A DNA stretch of 64,000 nt from Paenibacillus sp. RUD330. Its GTDB lineage: Bacteria > Bacillota > Bacilli > Paenibacillales > Paenibacillaceae. The notes under the pieces were generated by a model. That model was not told the origin of the DNA and ran no database searches. It saw only the letters and a program-made list of their open reading frames with translations. A program made the position numbers and the translations under genes. Shown here piece by piece: positions 51,460-60,007 of this stretch. Positions within the stretch are counted from its first letter, which is position 1. The number at the start of each line of letters is the position of its first letter. The DNA is taken from the NCBI RefSeq assembly GCF_002243345.2, contig NZ_CP022655.2, positions 3,226,501-3,290,500 of the forward strand, given 5' to 3'.

Positions 51460-52659
51460 TCATTCACGGGAGAACGCGGCCGCATAGTTTTCCGCGCAGC
51501 CGATCATCAGCCGGGCGGATTGGAGCATCGAGCTTTCGTCGAGGTCGAATCTCGGATGATGATGCGGATGGACCGCCCCCGCCTCCGGGTTGCCTGCGCC
51601 GACGAACATGAAGCAGCCCGGCACCTGTTCGAGATAATACGCGAAGTCCTCGCCTGCCGTAATCAGCTCGGACTCGCGGACATTCCCGTCTCCGAACAGC
51701 TCTGCCGCCGCAGCCAGGCAGCGGGCCGCCTCCAGCTCGTCGTTGACGACCGGAGGGTAGCCCTCCCGGTAATCCATCTCCCCCTCGGTGCCGAATCCGG
51801 CGCATACGAGCCGGACGAGCTCGGAGATGCGCTGACGCATCAGGTCCCGCACGCCTTTGTCGAAGGTGCGCACCGTTCCCTTCAGCCGGCAGTGGCCGGC
51901 AATGACATTGCTCGCTTCTCCGGCCTGGAAAGAGCCGATGGAAAGGACCGCCGTGTCGAGAGGGCTGACATTGCGGCTTACGACCGACTGCAGGGCCTGG
52001 ACGAGCGCAGACCCCGCGACGATCGTGTCGCGGGTATGCTCCGGCATCCCTCCATGCCCGCCTTTGCCGGTGATCTCGATCGTGAACTCGTCCACGCCGG
52101 CCATGAATGCGCCTCCGCGGATGCTGACCGTGCCGGCTTGGACCGGCGTCCAGAGATGCACGCCGTAGATGACGTCGACGCCTTCAAGCGCTCCATCGCG
52201 GATCATCGGCAGCGCGCCGCCCGGAGTAAGCTCCTCCGCGGGCTGGAAGAGCAGCCTGCGGGTTCCGCTGAAGCCGCCGTCCAGCGAATGATAATATTCC
52301 GCGATCGCCAGCAGCGAGGACGTATGGGCGTCGTGCCCGCAAGCATGCATGACGCCCGGTGTCTGGGAGCGGTATTCCACTTCCTTCAGGTCCTGGAGCG
52401 GCAAAGCGTCCATATCGGCTCTCAGCGCGATTACGGGACCCGGATGGCTGCCTTTCAGATCGACGATCAATCCGTAGCCTCCGACTCCCTTGCGGACAGC
52501 GGCGCAGCCGATCTCTGCCAGACGGTCTCCGATCCAGGCGGATGTATGCTCCTCCCGGAAGCTTATTTCAGGATGCCGGTGCAGATGGCGGCGGTCGCTT
52601 ACCATGCGCGGATACATTTCCAGAAGCTTGTCCGCCGCGGCGGTATGGTCTCGATTCAA
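51460..52659 (-). CDS. M20-family amidohydrolase (N-acyl amino acid / hippurate hydrolase type)
   Basis: 399 residues from a TTG at 52659, with AAGGAGG eight bases upstream. M20D features are RRHLHRHPEISFREEHT, RADMDALPLQ, the metal-binding HACGHDAHTSSLL, QPAEELTPGGA, and a lid domain with GKGGHGGMPEHTRD and SIGSFQAGEASNVIAG. These hydrolyse N-acylated amino acids or peptides in the cytoplasm. Substrate specificity is not deducible. It is monocistronic. Confidence 0.94.
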   Translation of the reverse strand: MNRDHTAAADKLLEMYPRMVSDRRHLHRHPEISFREEHTSAWIGDRLAEIGCAAVRKGVGGYGLIVDLKGSHPGPVIALRADMDALPLQDLKEVEYRSQTPGVMHACGHDAHTSSLLAIAEYYHSLDGGFSGTRRLLFQPAEELTPGGALPMIRDGALEGVDVIYGVHLWTPVQAGTVSIRGGAFMAGVDEFTIEITGKGGHGGMPEHTRDTIVAGSALVQALQSVVSRNVSPLDTAVLSIGSFQAGEASNVIAGHCRLKGTVRTFDKGVRDLMRQRISELVRLVCAGFGTEGEMDYREGYPPVVNDELEAARCLAAAAELFGDGNVRESELITAGEDFAYYLEQVPGCFMFVGAGNPEAGAVHPHHHPRFDLDESSMLQSARLMIGCAENYAAAFSRE

Positions 52660-52886
52660 GCTGTTGCCCTCCTTGCCGCATGCCGGGGCGCTCGAGGCGG
52701 CTCCCGCAGCGGCCGTTTATAATCTTCCTGCTGTTCTTGTAGTGTACCAGATGCGGGCACCGCCGGGGTAGACGAGTCTGCCGCGGCGCTCGCTACACAG
52801 GCCGCGCAGGGTTGCACTGGCTTTGGAAACATACTAATATGAAAGGGAATACAGTCTTTGCCATGCTGCTGAGGAGGATTTCCCCC

Positions 52887-53234
52887 ATGTTAATTGAAAA
52901 TTCAGGCTTGAACGGGTTGAAAAGCGATCTGGCCCACCTTGACGAAAGCGCCGAGAGCCTCGGATTCGTCCGCTGGCAATGGGAATACTACCGCGCTACA
53001 TACGATCTGAAATTCGTCGACCGCGGCACGAACGACGAATATTTCCTGCGGATCAGCACGCGGGCCGTCGAAGGCAAGCTGGAAAACCCGGCAGCCGTGC
53101 TCACCGTTGAATCCGTCTATATCGGACGAGCCACTTTCCCGCACGGCCTCGAATACGAGTCCGCCGTGCCCCAGCCTATTCTGAGCGCTGCCAAGCAGAA
53201 GCTCGCCGACCTCAAAAATAAGCTTTCCGAGTAG
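52887..53234 (+). CDS. YugN-like family protein
   Basis: 115 residues from the ATG at 52887 (MLIENSGLNGLKSDLAHLDE), fixed by GAGGAGG nine bases upstream. The middle part WEYYRATYDLKF...EYFLRISTRAVEGKLE matches the YugN-like family, of unknown function. A possible promoter (TTGCAC, 17 nt, TAATAT) lies at about 52811-52839. Its stop is 13 nt before ftsW, so the two are co-transcribed. Confidence 0.78.
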   Translation: MLIENSGLNGLKSDLAHLDESAESLGFVRWQWEYYRATYDLKFVDRGTNDEYFLRISTRAVEGKLENPAAVLTVESVYIGRATFPHGLEYESAVPQPILSAAKQKLADLKNKLSE

Positions 53235-53247
53235 GTGACAGCCAACC

Positions 53248-54453
53248 ATGAAGGTCAATCCGGAGGGCCGCCGCGGCAGGCCGGACTTCCTGCTCCTGAT
53301 TCTGACGCTGGCGCTTGTCGGCTTCGGTCTCGTCATGGTGTTCAGCTCCAGCTCCAGCACGGCCGCCGTCAGCCGGACTGCAGGAAATGATCCTCTTTAT
53401 TATTTGAAGAAGCAATTCCTGTTCGCCGCTCTCGGGACGGCCATCATGCTGGTGGTGATGAATTTCCGCTATCAGGTGTTCAAGCGCGGGTTCATGCTGT
53501 TCTTTCTCCCCGTCTTTTTCATGCTCATGATCGTTCCGTTCGTGGCGAGAGAGATCAACGGGGCAAGAAGCTGGTTCAATGTGATGGGGTTCGCGGTACA
53601 GCCGACGGAATTCGCGAAGCTGGCGCTCATCCTCTATCTCGGCACTCTGATCGCCAAGAAAGGCGAACGGTTCCGCAGCTTCAAAAAAGGGCTCGTGCCG
53701 GTCATCGTCATCGTCGGCATCGTATGCGGCATGATCATGCTGCAGCCGGATCTCGGCTCCTGCCTCGTCATATCGGCCTGCGCCTTCCTGATGATCGTCG
53801 CAGGAGGAGCCAACCTGCGCCAGCTGGCCGCCTCCGCCTTTTTCGGCGGCATCGTCCTGACCGCTGTCGGAGCCGTAGCCTTCCTCATCTCGCCAACGAA
53901 GTGGGAATACCGGATCAGCCGGTTCACGAGCTATCAGGATCCGCTGGCCGACTCCCTGGGAGACGGTTATCAGGTCGCCCGCTCGCTGATGGCGCTCGGC
54001 CATGGCGGATTCAGCGGAGCCGGCCTCGGTCACGGCATCCAGAAGGTCCAGTACTTGCCGTTCGCCTACAACGACTTCATCTTCGCCATCATCGGGGAAG
54101 AGCTCGGCTTCATCGGAAGCACTTTGTTCCTGATCGTATTCCTGCTCTTCCTCTGGCGCGGCCTGATCGTCGCCCTGCGCTGTCCCGATATTTACGGCAC
54201 GGTCGTGGGGGCCGGCATCGTCTCCCTGTTCGCGGTGCAGGCATTCATCAACATCGGCGGCGTCACCAATGCGATTCCGCTGACCGGCGTCACGCTTCCG
54301 TTCATCAGCTATGGAGGCTCTTCCCTGCTGGCGAGCCTGATGTCCGTCGGCGTGCTTCTCAGCATCAGCCGCGAAGCCAACCGTCAGCCTGCGGCGGCGA
54401 AGCGCGCGACGGACAGCCCGCTTCGCGCAGTCGGCCGGCAGGCGAATTCGTAG
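53248..54453 (+). CDS. ftsW: FtsW/RodA/SpoVE-family peptidoglycan glycosyltransferase
   Basis: 401 residues with about ten transmembrane helices. Signatures are INGARSWFNVMGFAVQPTEFAKLALILYL, SLGDGYQVARSLMALGHGG, NDFIFAIIGEELGF and TNAIPLTGVTLPFISYGGSS. These enzymes polymerise lipid II with a class B PBP. The nearby ylaN (56234-56530) supports FtsW rather than RodA, because ylaN and ftsW are neighbours in Bacillus. SpoVE cannot be fully excluded. AGGTG precedes the ATG. Confidence 0.88.
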   Translation: MKVNPEGRRGRPDFLLLILTLALVGFGLVMVFSSSSSTAAVSRTAGNDPLYYLKKQFLFAALGTAIMLVVMNFRYQVFKRGFMLFFLPVFFMLMIVPFVAREINGARSWFNVMGFAVQPTEFAKLALILYLGTLIAKKGERFRSFKKGLVPVIVIVGIVCGMIMLQPDLGSCLVISACAFLMIVAGGANLRQLAASAFFGGIVLTAVGAVAFLISPTKWEYRISRFTSYQDPLADSLGDGYQVARSLMALGHGGFSGAGLGHGIQKVQYLPFAYNDFIFAIIGEELGFIGSTLFLIVFLLFLWRGLIVALRCPDIYGTVVGAGIVSLFAVQAFINIGGVTNAIPLTGVTLPFISYGGSSLLASLMSVGVLLSISREANRQPAAAKRATDSPLRAVGRQANS

Positions 54454-54469
54454 CCGCATCGGTCAAATG

Positions 54470-54508
54470 AAAGAAGGAGCCGCTCTCACGAGCGGCTCCT
54501 TCTTTCAT
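54470..54508. terminator. Bidirectional terminator between ftsW and the Gls24-type gene
   Basis: A 16-bp perfect inverted repeat (AAAGAAGGAGCCGCTC with GAGCGGCTCCTTCTTT, TCAC loop). It overlaps the last codons of the convergent Gls24-type gene. Confidence 0.9.
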
Positions 54509-54894
54509 TTCAGCCTTGCCGTGCCGGTTCCGGCTTCCTCCACCGGTTCATCCCGGAACAGGACGCCATCCACCTTGACGTTGATCTCGACCACATTGAG
54601 CCCGGTCATATTCTCTACGGCTTCCCGGACATTCAGCTGCAGCTGCCTGCATACTTCCTGGATCGGAATGCCGTATTGGACGATTACCCTGAGATCGACG
54701 GCCGCTTCCAGCTGGCCGACTTCGACGGATACGCCCTTCTGGGCGTTCTTTCCGCTGAGCCTCTTGGCGAGACCTTCGGATATGCCGCCCGACATCGCAG
54801 CGATTCCCGGGGTCTCAAGCGCCGCCAGTCCGGCGATGGTAGCGACAACGTCATCCGAGATCCGGATCAAGCCAGTTTGAAGGTCTTCCGCCAT
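54505..54894 (-). CDS. Asp23/Gls24-family envelope stress protein
   Basis: 129 residues from the ATG at 54894 (MAEDLQTGLIRISDDVVATI), with AAGGAG nine bases upstream. An upstream in-frame ATG at 54933 lies within the -10 box of the predicted promoter and is unlikely. Core features are IAGLAALETPGIAAMSGG, VSVEVGQLEAAVDLRVIVQYG and VCRQLQLNVREAVENMTGL. It is a paralogue of YloU in this window, with a longer acidic C-terminus. Confidence 0.9.
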   Translation of the reverse strand: MAEDLQTGLIRISDDVVATIAGLAALETPGIAAMSGGISEGLAKRLSGKNAQKGVSVEVGQLEAAVDLRVIVQYGIPIQEVCRQLQLNVREAVENMTGLNVVEINVKVDGVLFRDEPVEEAGTGTARLK

Positions 54895-54931
54895 CACGTT
54901 CAACTCCTTCAATGAATCCACTCTTTCTTCC

Positions 54932-54961
54932 ATTGTAAGGGATGTTCTCTTCCGAATGCAA
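54932..54961 (-). promoter_or_regulatory. Predicted promoter of the Gls24-type gene
   Basis: TTGCAT and TACAAT with an 18 nt spacer, ~38 nt before the chosen start codon. It rules out the longer start at 54933. Confidence 0.55.
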
Positions 54962-55067
54962 GACAAGCACGCTTCATTCCGAGCGTTTACTTTTCCCTGC
55001 AGGATGGGTATATTAAGATACAGATTTTGCCGTATTACATATCCCAAAATGATCGAGGTGCCGCTGC

Positions 55068-56144
55068 TTGAGTCGTCGTCAACTGTTTTTCGCCGGGCTG
55101 ATCGTCAGCTTCGTATTGAGCGGAATCGCCCATTACGCCCACTGGAACGAAATGTTCCAATTCGTCGTCTCCGCCATCTCCGTCATCTTCGTGGCCGGGT
55201 TTCTCGGGCAGGCCACCGAGTCCGTGGCGCATTATGCGGGACAGCGCCTCGGCGGCTTCCTCAACGCCACCTTCGGCAACGCAGCCGAGCTGATCATCGC
55301 GATTTTCCTCGTTCGGGCAGGCTCCTTCGAGACCGTCAAAGCGAGCCTGACCGGCTCGATCATCGGCAACCTGCTGCTGGTGCTCGGCCTCAGCATTTTC
55401 CTGGGCGGACTCAAGTACAAGGAGCAGCGCTACAACGTCCAGCTGGCCACCCACAACTCGACGCTCATGGTGATGGCCGTCATCGCCCTCATCGTGCCGG
55501 CCATCTTCGTCGCAGCGGAGCATTTCTCCGTACAGGCGGACAAGGTGCTCAGCATCACGGTCGCGATCATTCTGATCGTCAGCTATTTGCTCTGGCTGGT
55601 CTTCTCCATGGTCACGCACAAAAACATGCTCTCCGACATGGAGGAAAAGGCCGATGCGTCGGCGGACAGCCACCACGAAGAGCCCGCCTGGAGCAAAGGC
55701 CGCTCCATCCTCTATCTGGTCGTGGCCACCGTCATGGTCGCCTTCGTCAGCGAATGGCTTGTCGGAACGCTGCATGAGGTGTCGGCCCGCTTCGGCCTCT
55801 CCGAGCTGTTCATCGGCGCCTTCGTCGTCGCGATTGTCGGCAATGCCGCCGAGCACAGCGCGGCCATCATGCTCGCGCTCAAAAACAAGATGGGCGCAGC
55901 GGTGGAAATCGCCGTCGGCAGCAGCCTGCAGATCGCACTCTTCGTCGCCCCGGTGCTCGTGCTGATCAGCGGCCTGTTCGGTCCGACGATGGACATCGTC
56001 TTCACCCCGATCGAGCTGGCTTCCATTGCGGTCGCGGTATTCATCGCCAAAGCGGTTTCCAGCGACGGAAGGACCAACTGGTATGAAGGCTTCCTGCTGA
56101 TCATGGTTTATATCATTCTTGGCTTCGCCTTCTTCCTCGTCTAG
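55068..56144 (+). CDS. cax: Calcium/proton exchanger, Cax family
   Basis: 358 residues from a TTG at 55068 with GAGGTG seven bases upstream. About eleven transmembrane helices. The two alpha-repeats carry the diagnostic acidic motifs [19 protein letters not shown] and [21 protein letters not shown]. It exports calcium in exchange for protons. It is divergent from the Gls24-type gene and ends with a strong terminator. A likely promoter (TTTACT, 17 nt, TATATT) lies just before it. Confidence 0.95.
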   Translation: MSRRQLFFAGLIVSFVLSGIAHYAHWNEMFQFVVSAISVIFVAGFLGQATESVAHYAGQRLGGFLNATFGNAAELIIAIFLVRAGSFETVKASLTGSIIGNLLLVLGLSIFLGGLKYKEQRYNVQLATHNSTLMVMAVIALIVPAIFVAAEHFSVQADKVLSITVAIILIVSYLLWLVFSMVTHKNMLSDMEEKADASADSHHEEPAWSKGRSILYLVVATVMVAFVSEWLVGTLHEVSARFGLSELFIGAFVVAIVGNAAEHSAAIMLALKNKMGAAVEIAVGSSLQIALFVAPVLVLISGLFGPTMDIVFTPIELASIAVAVFIAKAVSSDGRTNWYEGFLLIMVYIILGFAFFLV

Positions 56145-56152
56145 GAGCGCGC

Positions 56153-56200
56153 AGCAAAAAGGCGCATCTCCCGCCGGCCGCGGGGGATGCGCCTTTTTGC
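56153..56200. terminator. Bidirectional terminator between cax and ylaN
   Basis: GCAAAAAGGCGCATC pairs with GATGCGCCTTTTTGC around a GC-rich loop, placed between the convergent cax and ylaN genes. Confidence 0.92.
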
Positions 56201-56233
56201 TGCGGATGGCCGGGAAGCCACCGTTGCTGGCTG

Positions 56234-56530
56234 CTATAGGAGCTGGGACTTTTGGTCCAGCGCTTCATACAGTTGGGCAAGGTTGCGCTCTAGCCGGCTG
56301 ATGATCGCTTTGCCAGCCGCCTCTTCGATAAGCCCCGCCCTTACGGCAAAGTCAACTTCCCGCGAGAAGCCGTACATCTGGGTATCGAGGACCTCTTCGT
56401 ACAGAGGGCACTTGCGGGTAGCAAGATTCTCCATCTGAACCTCAATCAGCTTCTCGATTTTGTTCGCGTCATCCTGCAGCAGTTGAACCGCCTTCTGATG
56501 CAGATGGACCAGGACTTCCGGTGAAGACAT
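56234..56530 (-). CDS. ylaN: YlaN family protein (UPF0358)
   Basis: 98 residues. The family core [20 protein letters not shown] and [15 protein letters not shown] is unmistakable. YlaN is essential in rich medium without added iron in B. subtilis, and recent work on staphylococci describes it as an iron-responsive partner of Fur. AGGGGGG lies a few bases before the ATG. It lies ~1.8 kb from ftsW with the cax and Gls24-type genes between. Confidence 0.94.
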   Translation of the reverse strand: MSSPEVLVHLHQKAVQLLQDDANKIEKLIEVQMENLATRKCPLYEEVLDTQMYGFSREVDFAVRAGLIEEAAGKAIISRLERNLAQLYEALDQKSQLL

Positions 56531-56640
56531 AGTTTCCCCCCCTGTGCGGATGTCTCGCCGTCTTCATGTTACGATAGTATCTTTAATATTAGACGATCTC
56601 TGTCCAATACACAAGGTCATTGCGGGAACCCGACCATGAA

Positions 56641-56672
56641 AATAAGCCCGGCCGCATGCGCGGCCGGGCTTA
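56641..56672 (-). terminator. Rho-independent terminator after the HPr-like gene
   Basis: AAGCCCGGCCGC pairs with GCGGCCGGGCTT; the minus-strand tail is ATTTTCATGG. It lies ~21 nt past the stop at 56693. Confidence 0.7.
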
Positions 56673-56692
56673 CCGGTTGCTGCCAAATGAAG

Positions 56693-56935
56693 TTACTCGC
56701 CGATGACTTTCACGTCGAGGTTATGCTTCGAGAAAGCCTCGGAAAGGGCTGCTTTCGCTTCGTCGGCATCAGGCCCGTGAACGTGCAGCTCATAGGAATG
56801 GCCTCCGACCAACGTCGTGAACAAGCCCAGGATGCTCTTCACATCGATGTACTTGTTGTCGGCTTGAAGAACGATCGATGAGCGGAACCGGCTGGCAATT
56901 TGAGAAATTTCTACGATAGCCGCATTGTTGGACAT
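56693..56935 (-). CDS. HPr-like (Crh-like) protein lacking the active-site histidine
   Basis: 80 residues, close to HPr length. The regulatory-serine region is kept (VKSILGLFTTL, cf. KSIMGV around Ser46 of HPr). The usual GIHARPA motif with His15 and Arg17 is replaced by IASRFRSS, so PEP-dependent phosphotransfer is not expected. The segment between the two sites is also short. A role like Crh, as co-regulator with CcpA, is possible but inferred. A promoter and a cre-like palindrome lie just upstream. Confidence 0.8.
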   Translation of the reverse strand: MSNNAAIVEISQIASRFRSSIVLQADNKYIDVKSILGLFTTLVGGHSYELHVHGPDADEAKAALSEAFSKHNLDVKVIGE

Positions 56936-56964
56936 AGGGATTCCTCCTTGTAAGAAGTCGATAA

Positions 56965-57009
56965 AGAAAACGTTTCCTTCATCATAACTGAATCAGGATG
57001 CCCATTCAA
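56965..57009 (-). promoter_or_regulatory. Promoter and cre-like palindrome upstream of the HPr-like gene
   Basis: TTGAAT (57004-57009) and TATGAT (56981-56986) are 17 nt apart. Directly downstream, over the predicted start of transcription, is GGAAACGTTTTCTT, which matches the CcpA-binding cre consensus except at about three of sixteen positions. This suggests carbon catabolite control. Confidence 0.45.
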
Positions 57010-57061
57010 GATGGAACATGTAAAATTTAACCTCAATCAAGGCCGGACAAACGCAGCGGAT

Positions 57062-58177
57062 TTATTTCAAGCCGTCCGGATTCAGGCCTTCGAGCTCCGG
57101 CAGAACAAAGATGCCGTCCTTGCGGATCAGCACGTCATCGAAATACACTTCTCCTCCGCCGTATTCCGGACGCTGGATGAGGACGAGATCCCAATGGACG
57201 GCGGAACGGTTGCCGTTGTCGGCTTCCTCGTACGCTTGTCCCGGCGTGAAGTGCAGCGAGCCCGCGATCTTCTCGTCGAACAGCGTATCGTTCATCGGAT
57301 GCAGGATGTACGGATTGAAGCCGAGGCTGAACTCGCCGATATAACGCGCTCCTTCGTCCGTATCGAGAATTTCGTTGATGCGGTCGGTGTTGTTGGAGGT
57401 CGCCTTGACGATGCGTCCGTTCTCGAACGTGAAGGAGATGTTGTCGAAGGTCACGCCGGAATTGACGCTGGGCGTGTTGTACGTGATCGTGCCTTGCACG
57501 GAATCGCGGATCGGAGCTGTGTACAGCTCGCCGTCGGGAATGTTGCGCTCGCCCGCGCACTTCACGGATCCGATTCCCTTGATGGAGAAGCTGAGATCCG
57601 TGCCCGGGCCGGTGATGCGTACGCGGTCGGTGCGGTCCATGAGCTGCTTGAGCGGCGTCATCGCTTCTTCCATCTTGCTGTAGTCCAGATTGCATACATT
57701 GAAGTAGAAGTCCTCGAAAGCCTCGGTGCTCATTTTGGCGAGCTGCGCCATCGAGGCGCTCGGATAGCGGAGCACGACCCATTTCGTGCGCTTTACCCGG
57801 ATTTCGGAGTGGACCGGATGAGAGTAGAGCTGCTGGTACAGCCTCATGCTTTCTTCCGGCACATCGGCCAGCTCGTTGACGTTCTCTCCGGACCGGACGC
57901 CTATGTAGCCTTGCATCTGGCTCATTCTTTCCTGGTCGAGCTTGGACCACAGTTCGATCTGCTCCTTGGAGGCATTTTGCAGCAGGGAACGCAGGATGGA
58001 ACGGTCGCTTGTTTCCACGAATGGACGGCCGCCGCGCTTGACCACTTCCTCTATGAGGCACTTGCCGAGCTCAAGCTCGCTTCCGATCAAGTCGATCAGG
58101 ATGTTCTCGCCAGGCTGCACTTGGACGGAATGGCTCACCAGGTTCGCGGCGAGTGTTTGAAGTCTAGGATCACGCAT
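57062..58177 (-). CDS. M29-family aminopeptidase (AmpS/PepS type)
   Basis: 371 residues from the ATG at 58177 (MRDPRLQTLAANLVSHSVQV), the standard length. The metal-binding C-terminal half is present: NIPDGELYTAPIRDSVQG, GRIVKATSN, IGEFSLGFNP and SAVHWDLVLI. These are cytoplasmic dinuclear-metal aminopeptidases of broad specificity. GGGAG lies about 12 bases upstream. It is monocistronic. Confidence 0.94.
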   Translation of the reverse strand: MRDPRLQTLAANLVSHSVQVQPGENILIDLIGSELELGKCLIEEVVKRGGRPFVETSDRSILRSLLQNASKEQIELWSKLDQERMSQMQGYIGVRSGENVNELADVPEESMRLYQQLYSHPVHSEIRVKRTKWVVLRYPSASMAQLAKMSTEAFEDFYFNVCNLDYSKMEEAMTPLKQLMDRTDRVRITGPGTDLSFSIKGIGSVKCAGERNIPDGELYTAPIRDSVQGTITYNTPSVNSGVTFDNISFTFENGRIVKATSNNTDRINEILDTDEGARYIGEFSLGFNPYILHPMNDTLFDEKIAGSLHFTPGQAYEEADNGNRSAVHWDLVLIQRPEYGGGEVYFDDVLIRKDGIFVLPELEGLNPDGLK

Positions 58178-58270
58178 GAACGGTTGAATCTCCCTTCGGT
58201 CTAAAAAACTTTTTACGCGAACCATCCTATCATGAACGCCGCTTCTGTTGCACGGTTATGCGTTATTGTG

Positions 58271-59017
58271 CTAATGATCCAGATGGAACAGGAACTCCGT
58301 CTTTCTCTGCTCATCCGCTTTGTTCCCGCCCGATTTATAATGAAGATCCGCATTTTCAGCCAATTTCAAAGGCACGAGCCGGCTCCGGTCGACGACGAGA
58401 GTATAGGAGGAATCCGCGGATAAGGATTCCATCATTTCCTGCCACTGTCCGGAGCTGCGTACAAGCTCCTCGTTCCATTCCCGCTTCAGCTCGGCCCGCC
58501 GGGGGCCGTCCAGCCTGCCCCAGACCCCGCTGTCTTCCGGGGAGCTGTTCGCGATTCGGCTCCATTGCTCCTGAAGCCGGCTGCGCCATATGCTCCCGGC
58601 TTCCGCCGGGTTCGGGCGGATGACGAGCACGGCGCGGCCTCCCTCCGATCGGGCAGCATCCAGGCCGACAGCCGCCTTGCTGTCCAGCAGCCGGCCCAGC
58701 AGCCATGCCGGATCATATCCGGCCGGAATTCCGCCTTCGGTTTCCAGCACGCCCGCCTCTCCCTCTCTGCTCTCCAGCAGCCGGACCCCTTCATGCCGCT
58801 GCACCTCTCCCTTGAACTGCGTCTTGGGCGCGGAGCTGCCGGCCGACGTGGAGAAGCCGCTGAAGCTGTAGCTGTCCTGAGCCGCCAGCCCCGACACGGC
58901 AAGACTGAACAGCTCCTCCGGCGTTCGGTCTGCCTGCACCGCCGCGCAGCCGCCCAAGGCCATAACCACAATCGCGCCCGTTCCGGCGGCGAACGTTCCC
59001 GCCCGCTTCCATCCCAT
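58271..59017 (-). CDS. Lipoprotein of unknown function
   Basis: 248 residues from the ATG at 59017 (MGWKRAGTFAAGTGAIVVMA), with GGGAGG nine bases upstream. The lipobox is ALGGC, with the modified cysteine near residue 24. The mature part has SLAVSGLAAQDSYSFSGFSTS, EGEAGVLETEGG and, near the end, SYTLVVDRSRLVPLKLAENADLHYKSGG. The closing beta-rich region recalls LolA/YusW-like folds, but I do not recognise a family. It is divergent from rpsD. Confidence 0.8.
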   Translation of the reverse strand: MGWKRAGTFAAGTGAIVVMALGGCAAVQADRTPEELFSLAVSGLAAQDSYSFSGFSTSAGSSAPKTQFKGEVQRHEGVRLLESREGEAGVLETEGGIPAGYDPAWLLGRLLDSKAAVGLDAARSEGGRAVLVIRPNPAEAGSIWRSRLQEQWSRIANSSPEDSGVWGRLDGPRRAELKREWNEELVRSSGQWQEMMESLSADSSYTLVVDRSRLVPLKLAENADLHYKSGGNKADEQRKTEFLFHLDH

Positions 59018-59104
59018 GTCATTCCACCTCCCGCTCGTTTCCACTAGCATTTCCAACCCGAAACAAATAATATGCGAATCCAGCTGTCCGCAACGGGTTT
59101 CGGC

Positions 59105-59132
59105 TTGACACTGGATGCCTGATTCCTATAAA
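59105..59132 (+). promoter_or_regulatory. Predicted sigma-A promoter of rpsD
   Basis: A perfect TTGACA and a TATAAA with a 16 nt spacer, ~180 nt before the rpsD start codon, leaving a long untranslated leader. Confidence 0.7.
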
Positions 59133-59139
59133 ATTAGTT

Positions 59140-59308
59140 TTTGAATATAGGCCAAGATTTTTGTGACACCCTCATGGGGTGCTGCAGCTGGAGGGCCAGC
59201 GGCTGAACTAGTCCTTCGGGGTCATGGCTTGTCCATGTCCATGCAGTATCCGGCGAAATCATTGGACCCTTTTCAAACATTCCATTTGAAGAAGGAGTTA
59301 CACCCAAT
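59140..59308 (+). promoter_or_regulatory. Long rpsD leader, candidate S4 autoregulatory RNA
   Basis: About 165 nt lie between the predicted transcript start and the rpsD ATG without any gene. In Bacillus, ribosomal protein S4 represses its own synthesis through such a leader. GC-rich complementary patches are visible (for example CTGGAGGGCCAG at about 59188). The ribosome binding site AAGGAG is near 59294. Assignment is by position and length, not by a computed structure. Confidence 0.5.
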
Positions 59309-59908
59309 ATGTCACGTTATACAGGTCCCAAGTTTAAACTCAGCCGTCGTCTCGGCATTTCCCTGAGCGGCACCGGCAAAGAACTCAAGCGCAACTTCGC
59401 ACCGGGCCAACACGGTCCGAACCAACGCAAAAAAGTGAGCGGCTACGGCCTGCAGCTGGCTGAGAAGCAAAAACTCCGCCACATGTACGGAGTCAACGAG
59501 AAGCAATTCCGCAACCTGTTCGACAAGGCTTCCAAGCTGAAAGGCATCTCCGGCGAGAACTTCATGTTCCTGCTTGAGTCCCGCCTGGACAACCTGGTTT
59601 ACCGCCTTGCCTTCGCGAACTCCCGTCCGGGCGCTCGCCAGCTCGTTGCCCACGGCCACGTTACGGTCAACGGCAAAAAAGTCGACATCGCTTCCTACCA
59701 AGTCCTGCCTGGCGACGTGATCGGCCTGCGCGAACGCAGCCGCAGCATGAAATCGATCAAAGAAGCCATGGAAGGCCGTCACCACCTTCCTAGCTACATC
59801 GAGTTCAACGAAGCTGCCATGGAAGGCAAATACGTTCGTCTGCCAGAGCGCGGCGAGCTGAGCTCCGACATCGACGAAAAGCAAATCGTCGAGTTCTACA
59901 GCCGTTAA
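59309..59908 (+). CDS. rpsD: Ribosomal protein uS4
   Basis: 199 residues beginning [20 protein letters not shown]. The N-terminal part lacks the zinc cysteines of C+ type S4. The S4 RNA-binding domain (about 90-150) has [25 protein letters not shown] and [18 protein letters not shown]. It nucleates 30S subunit assembly and represses its own mRNA. Monocistronic with its own promoter, leader and terminator, as in B. subtilis, where a tyrosyl-tRNA synthetase gene is also adjacent. Confidence 0.98.
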   Translation: MSRYTGPKFKLSRRLGISLSGTGKELKRNFAPGQHGPNQRKKVSGYGLQLAEKQKLRHMYGVNEKQFRNLFDKASKLKGISGENFMFLLESRLDNLVYRLAFANSRPGARQLVAHGHVTVNGKKVDIASYQVLPGDVIGLRERSRSMKSIKEAMEGRHHLPSYIEFNEAAMEGKYVRLPERGELSSDIDEKQIVEFYSR

Positions 59909-59939
59909 TACCGGCTTCTCTTCCTCGGAAGAGACCCGA

Positions 59940-59977
59940 AAAACCCCCTTGCGAATTGCCGCAAGGGGGTTTTTTTC
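59940..59977 (+). terminator. Rho-independent terminator after rpsD
   Basis: AACCCCCTTGC pairs with GCAAGGGGGTT and is followed by TTTTTT. It lies ~32 nt past the stop and just before the convergent flotillin gene end. Confidence 0.92.
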
Positions 59978-60007
59978 TATCCTTATGACTTCTGCATCCA
60001 AGTCGTC

